From Jiella soli (GTDB lineage Bacteria; Pseudomonadota; Alphaproteobacteria; Rhizobiales; Rhizobiaceae): a DNA stretch of 64,000 nt. Position numbers and translations under genes: made by a program. The notes under the pieces were generated by a model. The model searched no databases. It worked only from the letters and a program-made list of their open reading frames with translations, and was not told where the DNA came from. This document shows, in pieces, positions 57,605 through 64,000 of this stretch. Within the stretch, counting starts at the first letter, position 1. Each line of letters begins with the position of its first letter. The stretch covers positions 93,710 to 157,709 of the forward strand of contig NZ_JAJAVB010000014.1 in assembly GCF_020615385.1 (NCBI RefSeq). Reading direction: 5' to 3'.

Positions 57605-58084
57605 TTACCCGGCGGCCGACGATCCGTTCTCGCGATAGGCTTCGAGGATGGCATTGCTGCGCGGTTCGCCGTCGGCACTGGCGGAGCGGGTGTCGTCGGC
57701 CCCGCCCGCACCGGCTGCGTCGGACGCACCGCCGGCACTCGCACCCTGAAGCAGCATCAGGTCGGCGCGAACGGTGACGGACGCACTGCCGGTAGCGGCG
57801 GTCGAATCCCTCGCCAGGGCCGCGGCGGCGGGACCGGACGCGGCGGAACTCGCCTCGGCCTTCTCGGCCGCGGCGATCTCTGTGGTGTACTGGTCCACCA
57901 GCGCCTGCTGTGTCGCCGCCTCCTCGGCATCCTGCGTCTGCTCGGCCTCGGCGAGCGCGGCTTCGGCGGCGGAAAGTTTCTGCTGCAGCGCCGCGATACC
58001 GTCCGAGGAGGAACCGGAACTGTCGCTGCTACTGGTGACGAGGCTCGTGGCGCTCGAATAGCTGGAGGAAACGGTGAGATGCAT
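57605..58084 (-). CDS. Small alanine/serine-rich hypothetical protein
   Basis: A 159-residue protein of low complexity. The N-terminus is serine-rich (MHLTVSSSYSSATSLVTSSS), residues about 30-75 form an acidic coiled coil (IAALQQKLSAAEAALAEAEQ onward), and the rest is alanine/glycine/serine-rich. No signal peptide or membrane segment is present. Codon use is like the neighbours, and GAGG precedes the ATG. I recognise no family. It lies between the DUF1206 gene and the divergent LLM oxidoreductase gene. Confidence 0.6.
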   Translation of the reverse strand: MHLTVSSSYSSATSLVTSSSDSSGSSSDGIAALQQKLSAAEAALAEAEQTQDAEEAATQQALVDQYTTEIAAAEKAEASSAASGPAAAALARDSTAATGSASVTVRADLMLLQGASAGGASDAAGAGGADDTRSASADGEPRSNAILEAYRENGSSAAG

Positions 58085-58418
58085 GGCCTGGCCTCAAGAA
58101 CTAAAAGGAAGGGAGAGATCCGCCGGTGTATTCGAGGATGGTTTTGCCCGGCAGGCCGACGCTAGGAAGCCGAGGGTTAACGGCGGCTTCCTCACCGGGC
58201 CGCGGAACCATGTCGAAATGTTTCGCCCGGTTGGGCAATGCTTCGTTACACGCGAAATCACCGTGTAAAGCGACAGTGAGCGCTTCGTCCGAGAAGGCCT
58301 TCGTGGCGGGTCGATGCCCCAGCGTCATCGTTCAGCCTGGCGAAGACACTGCGGTCAGCCGGCTGCGAAGCCGGTTCGGCGACCCCATCTCTTACCGGCG
58401 TTCATGCAAGAGGTGCCG
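58085..58418. other. Divergent intergenic region before the LLM oxidoreductase gene
   Basis: 334 bases containing promoters for the small coiled-coil protein gene and the LLM oxidoreductase gene. No gene or strong hairpin is seen. Confidence 0.4.
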
Positions 58419-59426
58419 ATGCTTCCCTATTCCGTTCTCGATCTCTCGCCGGTCCCCGAAGGCACCGACGCGCGCACCGCGCTTCTCAACTCGGCCGATC
58501 TTGCCCGCCATTGCGAGGCGCTCGGCTATCACCGCTTCTGGATGGCCGAGCATCACAACATGCCCGGCATCGCCAGCGCCGCGACATCCGTCGCGCTCGG
58601 CTTCGTCGCCAGCCAGACCGAGAGGATCCGGATCGGCGCGGGCGGCGTGATGCTGCCCAACCACGCCCCGCTGGTGATCGCCGAACAGTTCGGCACGCTG
58701 GCGACGCTCTATCCCGACCGAATCGATCTCGGCCTCGGCCGGGCGCCCGGCACGGACATGGGGACCGCGCGCGCGCTGCGGCGCAACCTCGAGGCCTCCG
58801 ACAGCTTCCCGCAGGACGTGGTCGAGCTGATGGCCTATTTCGAGCCGGCCGGTGACGGCCAGCGCCTCAGGGCGATCCCCGGCGAGGGAACGCGTGTGCC
58901 GCTCTTCATCCTCGGTTCCAGCCTCTTCGGCGCCCAGCTCGCGGCCCATCTGGGCCTGCCCTACGCCTTCGCATCGCATTTCGCTCCCGGCGCGCTCGAT
59001 CAGGCGCTCGAGATCTACCGCGAGACCTATCGGCCGTCGGAGCGCTGGCGTGAGCCCTATTTCATCCTTGCCGCCAACGTCTTCGCCGCCGAAACCGACG
59101 AGGAGGCGGTCTATCTTAAGAGTTCGATGCAGCAGGCCTTCGTCAATCTGCGCACCGGCAACCCGGGCAAGCTGCCGCGCCCGATCGACGACTTCGTCAA
59201 GCGAACCGATCCCGCGGCGCGGGCCATGGTCGATCAGGCCCTGTCGGTCTCGGCGACCGGCTCGCCGCAGACGGTCGAGCGGGCGCTCGCCGACCTCGTT
59301 CGCCGCTATTCCCCGGACGAAATCATCCTCACCGGCCAGATCCACGATCACGCCGCCCGCAAGCGCTCCTTCGCGATCGCGGCCGAGGCGATGAAGGCGA
59401 TCGGCACGGCGCGCGACGCCGCCTGA
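58419..59426 (+). CDS. LLM class flavin-dependent oxidoreductase (MsnO8 group)
   Basis: A 335-residue luciferase-like monooxygenase with an FMN- or F420-binding TIM barrel. It starts [20 protein letters not shown] and has the conserved [20 protein letters not shown] (about 28-47) and [20 protein letters not shown], followed by [14 protein letters not shown]. The pattern is that of the YhbW/MsnO8 group, probably FMN-dependent. The substrate is unknown; an organic small molecule or xenobiotic is likely. AAGAGG precedes the ATG. It is monocistronic. Confidence 0.92.
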   Translation: MLPYSVLDLSPVPEGTDARTALLNSADLARHCEALGYHRFWMAEHHNMPGIASAATSVALGFVASQTERIRIGAGGVMLPNHAPLVIAEQFGTLATLYPDRIDLGLGRAPGTDMGTARALRRNLEASDSFPQDVVELMAYFEPAGDGQRLRAIPGEGTRVPLFILGSSLFGAQLAAHLGLPYAFASHFAPGALDQALEIYRETYRPSERWREPYFILAANVFAAETDEEAVYLKSSMQQAFVNLRTGNPGKLPRPIDDFVKRTDPAARAMVDQALSVSATGSPQTVERALADLVRRYSPDEIILTGQIHDHAARKRSFAIAAEAMKAIGTARDAA

Positions 59427-59622
59427 TCCTTTACCGCGCAGCGTCCCGAGTGGGACGCCGACCGAGCCGGCGCGGCCTAGCGCTGGTTCGGCCGGCGCCC
59501 GGTCCTTCGCCCTTCCTTCGGGAGCGGCATTGTCTCGGCGCAACAGGTCGGGCATCTTTCTGCAACAGTTCCAAGCTTGCGCCCTCGTTCCGGCAGTATC
59601 TGCTTCTCATCTGGCGCTGTTC

Positions 59623-59655
59623 GTTCTACCGGTCCGGGATTATCGCCGGTAGAAC
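59623..59655. promoter_or_regulatory. Inverted repeat GTTCTACCGG/CCGGTAGAAC before the lipase-like operon
   Basis: Perfect 10-bp arms at 59623-59632 and 59646-59655 with a 13-base spacer, 64-97 bases before the start at 59720. It lies where a promoter and operator would be expected. The regulator is unknown. Confidence 0.5.
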
Positions 59656-59719
59656 CGCCCCTCCGGAGGCAGCCGGCAGACCGATCCGCACATGACGGCT
59701 TGGCCGATCGGGAGGATGC

Positions 59720-60997
59720 ATGATCGAGGAGAGGCTCGTCTTCCTCTTCGCCGGCTTCGAGCCGATGCGGGCGGACGCGCATATCCGCCGTTTCCTGCGT
59801 GGGGCGGAGAGCGCCGCCGCGCTATGGGACCGGCCGATATGGATCGCGCCAGGACCCGCAGCGACGGAGGGCGACGGCGATCTCTTTCCGACCCTTCTCT
59901 CGAAGCTCGAATCCGAAGGGTCGCAGACGCGCGCCGAGATCGTCTTCTGCGACTGGGGCGATCTCATCCTGGCCTACCGCGCCCGGCCCGCCATCCGGCG
60001 CTTTGCCTCCGGGCTCCTCGCGCTCGCCGACTTTCTGGTGACGGGCACGGTGTTCCGCTATTTCCGGGTCAGCTGGCGCTACGGCCTCTTCTACCTGTTC
60101 CCCCTGGCGATCGTCGCGGGGGCGATCGCCCTCGGCTCGCTCTGCGGTTTTGCCGTCGCCGCGGCGCTCGGCGGGACGGCCGGGGTGCTTCTCGGCATCG
60201 TCATCGGCTTCGCCCTGGCGCTGGCCGCCCTCGTCCTGGCGGACCGGCGACTGCATCTCCTGACGGCGATGGACGATTGGGCCATGGCGCTTGACCTTTG
60301 CCGTGGCCGCAACCCCGCCATCATCGAGCGGATGGAGCGGCAGGGTGCGGTCATGGCGGCGCTGATGGCGAGCCGCCCCGCGCAGGAGATCGTCGTCGCC
60401 GCACACAGCCTCGGCGCGTCCATGGCCGTGGCCGCGCTCCGCTCGGCCCTTTCCGGCAACGCCGCCCGCGCAGGCCGCGTCCGCATCCTCACCGTCGGCT
60501 CGAGCCTGATGAAGACGGCTCTCCACCCGGCAGCGGCCCCGCAGCGCCGGGCCGTCGCGGCGCTCGTGGTCGATCATCGAATCCCCTGGACCGACTGCCA
60601 GAGCCTCTCCGACCCGATCAACTTCTACAAGTCGAACCCGGCCACCTCGCTCGGCCTGAGGGACGGCCGCACGCCCGATGTCGTGCGCATCCATTTCAAG
60701 CAGATGCTGAAGCCCGAAACCTATCGCCGGATCAAGCGCGACTTCTTCCGGGTGCACCGGCAGTTCGTGCTTCCGGTCGAGCGCCGCTGCGCCTATTCCT
60801 TTCACATGCTGCTGCTCGGGCCGCGCTCGGTCGCCGACTTCGCCGCGACCAGAAGCGTCGACATCCCCACGCCCGGCGAATCCGCGGTGACGGCGGCAGA
60901 CGGAGCCGAAGTGCGCTCCACCATGCCCCTGCCGCTGTCGCAGCCCCAGAAGATCGCGTCTTCGCCTTCGGCCGCCGCGCCGGTTCGTGCGCAATGA
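59720..60997 (+). CDS. Lipase-like membrane protein of unknown function
   Basis: A 425-residue protein. The N-terminus (MIEERLVFLFAGFEPMRADA) looks like the start of an alpha/beta hydrolase. Two strong hydrophobic helices follow (about 122-148 and 152-174), then VVAAHSLGASMAVAALR with a nucleophile-like Ser230 in AHSLG, a variant of GxSxG. Later motifs are VVDHRIPWTDCQSLSDPINF, giving candidate acid residues, and a C-terminal PLPLSQPQ tail. The catalytic fold is inferred, not proven. Its stop overlaps the ICMT-like gene by four bases. An inverted repeat stands upstream. No family name comes to mind. Confidence 0.78.
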   Translation: MIEERLVFLFAGFEPMRADAHIRRFLRGAESAAALWDRPIWIAPGPAATEGDGDLFPTLLSKLESEGSQTRAEIVFCDWGDLILAYRARPAIRRFASGLLALADFLVTGTVFRYFRVSWRYGLFYLFPLAIVAGAIALGSLCGFAVAAALGGTAGVLLGIVIGFALALAALVLADRRLHLLTAMDDWAMALDLCRGRNPAIIERMERQGAVMAALMASRPAQEIVVAAHSLGASMAVAALRSALSGNAARAGRVRILTVGSSLMKTALHPAAAPQRRAVAALVVDHRIPWTDCQSLSDPINFYKSNPATSLGLRDGRTPDVVRIHFKQMLKPETYRRIKRDFFRVHRQFVLPVERRCAYSFHMLLLGPRSVADFAATRSVDIPTPGESAVTAADGAEVRSTMPLPLSQPQKIASSPSAAAPVRAQ

Positions 60998-61581
60998 CCC
61001 CCATCCTTGCCGGCAAGATCCTGTGGGTGCTGACCGTCGTCGGCTGGTATGTCATCCGCTATCCGTTCGAGCGGCGCGCCCGGCGGAACCGCGTGGCACG
61101 AACCCGGCGCGGCGTGCCCGAGACGATCCGGATGCTGATCTCGCTGAGCGGTCTCGGTATCCTGCCGGGCCTCTACGTCGCGACCGGCTTTCCGCGGGGC
61201 GCGGACTATTCCCCCTCCTGGCTGCAGATCGGCCTCGGCCTTCTCGTCATGATCGGCGCGCTCGCCCTCTTCCGGCTGACCCACAAGGCGCTGGGAAAGA
61301 TGTGGTCGGTCTCGCTCGACATCCGCGAGCGTCACGAGCTCGTCACCACCGGCATCTACCGGCGGCTGCGCCATCCGATGTATTCGGCCTTCTGGATGAT
61401 GGCGCTCGCCCAGACGCTGCTGATACCGAACCTCGTCGCCGGCCTCGCCGGCCTCGTCGGTTTCGGCATCCTGTTCTTCTCGCGCATCGGGCCGGAAGAG
61501 CGGATGATGGAGGAGACCTTCGGAGCGGCCTATCGCGCCTATTGCGAACGCACGGCCCGGGTCCTTCCCGGGATCTACTGA
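60994..61581 (+). CDS. Isoprenylcysteine carboxyl methyltransferase-like protein
   Basis: A 195-residue membrane protein of the ICMT/PEMT group of S-adenosylmethionine-dependent methyltransferases. After two N-terminal helices, the diagnostic C-terminal part reads LVTTGIYRRLRHPMYSAFWM and PEERMMEETFGAAYRAYCER, with the RHPxY and E-E-x10-Y-x3-Y patterns. Bacterial members are not prenyl-cysteine enzymes and their substrate is mostly unknown. Its ATG overlaps the upstream lipase-like gene (ATGA), so the two act in one operon, perhaps on the same lipid. Confidence 0.88.
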   Translation: MTPILAGKILWVLTVVGWYVIRYPFERRARRNRVARTRRGVPETIRMLISLSGLGILPGLYVATGFPRGADYSPSWLQIGLGLLVMIGALALFRLTHKALGKMWSVSLDIRERHELVTTGIYRRLRHPMYSAFWMMALAQTLLIPNLVAGLAGLVGFGILFFSRIGPEERMMEETFGAAYRAYCERTARVLPGIY

Positions 61582-61627
61582 ACTCTCCCGGCTTCGCTCC
61601 GGCCGAACCCGGCCCGCTCCGCCGGCG

Positions 61628-62935
61628 TCATCCGCGGCCGTCGTCGATGAGCTGCGGCGCGGGAATCTCGGGTGCCGGCTCCGGTTCGGCGAGATGCGGA
61701 TGGGTGCGGTAGACGAGATAGGCGGAAATCGCGATCAGCCCGAGCGCCGGCACGACGATCTGGGTCGCCATCACCGGATCGCCAATCGCCGCGCAGGCCG
61801 CGCTGCCGGCAAGCCCGGAGCCCATCTGGATAAAGCCCATCATCGCCGCGGCGGCGCCCGCCATCTTCGGAAAGGGGGCGAGCGCGGCGGTGGTCATCGC
61901 CGGCATGACGAAGGCGATGCCGAAGGCGAACGAGCCGACCGGGATCATGATCGACAGGTAGGAGACCGGCAGGAGCGCGATTGAGACCAGGAGGCCGACG
62001 CTCCCCGCGCCGACGAAGCCGAGCCCGGCCGGGACCAGCGGATAGGCGCCGGTGCGCGGCATCAGCGCCCGCACCAAGAGCGAGCCGACGAAATAGCTGC
62101 CGGTCTGGGCGAGCATACCGATGCCGAACTCGGTCGGCGTCATCCCGGCTTCGCCGATAAGCACGAAGGGCAGGATAGTCGCCATGGTGTAGAGTGCGCC
62201 GACCGAGCCGCCGATGGTGAGCCCGGTGGCGAGGAAATGGCGATTGCCGGCAAGCGTGCGATAGGCGTCGAGAATCGCGCGCGGACGGATGCGCGAGATG
62301 TCGGGCGTTGTGGTCTCGCGCATGACGAAGAGCGTCATCCCCACGACGACGAAGCCGAAGAACAGCATCACGGCGAAGATCGCCTGCGCGCCGGCAAGAT
62401 CGAGGGTGATACCGCCGATGGTCGGCGACACAGCCGGGCCGATCGCCAGGATCAGCCCGATCGTGTTCATGATCCGCGACGAAGCCTCGCCGGAAAACTG
62501 GTCGCGCACGATCGCCCGCGAGGTCGCCACGCCGACCGACGCGCCCACCCCCTGCAAAAGCCGGGCCGCGATCAGCACCTCCACCGTTGGCGCGATAAGC
62601 GCGAGCAGCGATCCCGCCAGATAGAGCGTCATGAAGCCGAGAGTCGTCGCACGGCGTCCGAGCGCATCGGAGACCGGGCCGCAGACCAGCTGGGTAAAGG
62701 CGAAGCCGGCGAAATAGACCGACAGCGTCAGCTTGATCAGCGCCTCGCTGGTCCCGAACTCTTCGACCAGAGCCGGCATCGCCGGCGTGTAGAGCGACAT
62801 GGACACCGAGCCGATCGCAACGAGGCAGCCACCGACGAGACCGGTGCGCCGCTCCGACATGCGTCGCTCGGAAGAGGGAGCGTCCGGCATGGACGATCCG
62901 CCGGGCGCGCTGCGGGAGAGATCGAGAGGCTTCAT
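61628..62935 (-). CDS. Bcr/CflA family multidrug efflux MFS transporter
   Basis: A 435-residue, 12-helix proton-coupled exporter. Helix 1 is IGSVSMSLYTPAMPALVEEF (with the Bcr/CflA DMYLPAxP-like motif as SLYTPAMP), motif A is GPVSDALGRRATTL, and the antiporter motif is IGPAVSPTIGGI near residue 160. The C-terminus is short, proline-rich and acidic. It lies 255 bases downstream of a MarR gene on the same strand, which is a likely regulator. The drug range is unknown. Confidence 0.9.
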   Translation of the reverse strand: MKPLDLSRSAPGGSSMPDAPSSERRMSERRTGLVGGCLVAIGSVSMSLYTPAMPALVEEFGTSEALIKLTLSVYFAGFAFTQLVCGPVSDALGRRATTLGFMTLYLAGSLLALIAPTVEVLIAARLLQGVGASVGVATSRAIVRDQFSGEASSRIMNTIGLILAIGPAVSPTIGGITLDLAGAQAIFAVMLFFGFVVVGMTLFVMRETTTPDISRIRPRAILDAYRTLAGNRHFLATGLTIGGSVGALYTMATILPFVLIGEAGMTPTEFGIGMLAQTGSYFVGSLLVRALMPRTGAYPLVPAGLGFVGAGSVGLLVSIALLPVSYLSIMIPVGSFAFGIAFVMPAMTTAALAPFPKMAGAAAAMMGFIQMGSGLAGSAACAAIGDPVMATQIVVPALGLIAISAYLVYRTHPHLAEPEPAPEIPAPQLIDDGRG

Positions 62936-63190
62936 CAGTCCGGCTTACGACATCGATGGCCGGCTGCGCCAGCCGACGGGCGCATTCATCTCGTTTTTTC
63001 CGGATGGCCGGCGCCGCAGCTTTCGCGGGAGGGGCGGCGGCGCAATGTCCCACACAGCCGCCCGCCGAGCGATCAGCGTTTCACGACGCGTCCCGGACCC
63101 GCCACATCGTCAGACCCCCGGATCGGGATCGATCTTCGCGATGCGAGGCCGCCGCTCCGGCCGCCTCGACGCGAGATTGGGCGCCGCGTC

Positions 63191-63670
63191 TCAGGCGGCT
63201 TCGCTGGTCTGGCCGAGAATGCTCGGGTCGCTGGTCAAATTGGCGCGCATGCGGCCGAGGAGATCCAGGGCCTGTTCGCGCTCGGTATCGTTGAAGCCCG
63301 ACGTGATTCGATCGTAGACGGCAACCGCCAGTGGCCGGGTTTCCTCGAAGATCCGGCTTGCCGCCTCGGTGGTGCGGACAACCTTGGCGCGGCGGTCGTG
63401 CGGATCGGTCGCCCGGGTGACGAGCCCGCGGGCCTCCAGACGATCGAGGTAGGCCGACAGGGTCATCGGCTCGACCCCCATCCGATCCGCCAGGACCGCC
63501 TGACGGGAGCCCTCGAGACGTGCGACATGCGCGAGTGCCCGAAGCTCGCCGGGCGTCAGCTCGATCCCCGCCTCGACGACGATGCGCTCGAATTCCTGTC
63601 GGAATAATCGGGCGACATCGACGATCAAGAATCCAAGTGGGTTGCTGTGAAGAAGCTGGGACACGGGCAT
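63191..63670 (-). CDS. MarR family transcriptional regulator
   Basis: A 159-residue MarR protein. The recognition helix region is SRQAVLADRMGVEPMTLSAY (about 55-74) and the wing RATDPHDRRAKVVRTTEA carries the usual DxRxK pattern. The N-terminal helix (SNPLGFLIVDVARLFRQEFE) forms the dimer interface. It lies upstream of the Bcr/CflA exporter gene with the same direction, so a regulator-pump relation is likely. A cluster of TGTCAC repeats follows its start and may hold its operator. Confidence 0.91.
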   Translation of the reverse strand: MPVSQLLHSNPLGFLIVDVARLFRQEFERIVVEAGIELTPGELRALAHVARLEGSRQAVLADRMGVEPMTLSAYLDRLEARGLVTRATDPHDRRAKVVRTTEAASRIFEETRPLAVAVYDRITSGFNDTEREQALDLLGRMRANLTSDPSILGQTSEAA

Positions 63671-63676
63671 GTTTCC

Positions 63677-63785
63677 TCTGTCACTTATACGTCTGTTTCT
63701 TCGGTACGAAGACTGTCAGGTTTCTGTCACATCGACCGCTAGCAATCTGTCACACGCTTGGGAAGTCACTGACATGATTGTGACA
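63677..63785. promoter_or_regulatory. Cluster of TCTGTCAC repeats
   Basis: TCTGTCAC occurs at 63677-63684, 63723-63730 and 63746-63753, with GTGACA in reverse at 63780-63785. The second and third copies are 23 bases apart, about two helical turns. They could be binding sites of the adjacent MarR regulator or of another factor. Confidence 0.45.
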
Positions 63786-63849
63786 TCTGGAACGGACGCT
63801 GTGATCGACTCTATACCGGCGACCTAGCGACACTCTCGGTACCGTCTTT

Positions 63850-63864
63850 TTAACGATTTGGTAA
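63850..63864 (+). promoter_or_regulatory. CtrA-box-like motif TTAA-N7-GTAA
   Basis: One mismatch from the alphaproteobacterial CtrA consensus TTAA-N7-TTAA. It is followed by a further TTAAC at 63867-63871. It lies in an AT-rich promoter-like stretch for a gene outside the window. Confidence 0.4.
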
Positions 63865-64000
63865 AGTTAACAAATGATTACGCGACCAGCAACCTGTTGG
63901 TGCCGAAGGAATTTGTCCATTGGAGTGATTTAACCGGGTCCGTGCGAATTGTTTTTGATCGCACACACTTTTCGCCGACGGGCGAGCGCAGGTAGCGGGG

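Larger units (their letters stand above)
63671..64000. other. AT-richer regulatory region at the right end
   Basis: 330 bases with no gene, distinctly AT-rich for this genome. It includes three TCTGTCAC repeats (63677, 63723, 63746), an inverted GTGACA (63780-63785), and a TTAA-N7-GTAA motif (63850-63864) like a CtrA box. It holds the marR promoter and that of a gene beyond the window. Confidence 0.55.

Overview
The window is a GC-rich, densely packed chromosomal stretch from an alphaproteobacterium, most likely a Hyphomicrobiales (Rhizobiales) member. Support comes from a CcrM-type GANTC methyltransferase, a HisKA_2/HWE-like sensor kinase with a dCache domain, a BTLCP-type cysteine protease, etfB followed by etfA next to a rhomboid and a PduO-type adenosyltransferase, infC with an AUU start, and short intergenic palindromes typical of this order. 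The family cannot be fixed from the sequence alone. No phage, transposase, integrase, rRNA or CRISPR array is visible; one tRNA gene (Leu, CAA) is present. The content looks like core genome with a few poorly characterised operons. Very long antisense ORFs are GC-rich shadows and are not annotated.

Layout. 0-3 kb, all minus: tRNA-Leu, HIG1-like small membrane protein, cobalamin adenosyltransferase, rhomboid protease, etfB and the start of etfA. 3.4-5.8 kb: YqaA/DedA membrane protein, DsbB, and a DUF3095 protein resembling nucleotide cyclases. 6-11 kb: HNH endonuclease, AlkA-type glycosylase, GluQ-RS, AEC and EamA transporters. 11-14 kb: an orphan sensory-like protein, infC and an alpha/beta hydrolase. 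14-18 kb: BTLCP protease, TrkA and TrkH potassium uptake. 18-21 kb: a GNAT plus two tiny proteins divergent from a LysR regulator, and a universal stress protein. 21-29 kb: DHA2 exporter, K+/H+ antiporter, pgk plus an SGNH hydrolase, and the sensor kinase.

29-32.6 kb is a compact MarR / FUSC / DUF1656 / HlyD aromatic-acid efflux operon with a clear palindromic operator. 32.8-35 kb: large-subunit catalase. 35.2-37.9 kb: a GNAT-peptidase C39 fusion followed by a RimK-like ATP-grasp ligase, the best candidate here for an under-described system. 38-46 kb: CheW, SLC13 permease with RCK domains, pyruvate phosphate dikinase, lipoprotein DsbA, DciA and an O-antigen-ligase-like protein. 46-51 kb: MutY, two HAD phosphatases, CcrM and a LysE exporter. 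51-55 kb: a vWA-RTX protein, argG and an EEP-family protein. 55-64 kb: secreted protein of unknown function, DUF1206 protein, small coiled-coil protein, LLM oxidoreductase, a lipase-like membrane protein coupled to an isoprenylcysteine-methyltransferase-like protein, a Bcr/CflA-type exporter and its probable MarR regulator.

Working together: potassium homeostasis is well represented (TrkA/TrkH import, CPA1 antiport), as are thiol oxidation (DsbB, DsbA), DNA repair (AlkA-type, MutY) and drug or aromatic efflux (DHA2, FUSC/HlyD, Bcr/CflA), the latter with MarR control visible in the sequence. No experimental or database evidence was available; family names rest on recognised motifs and length.
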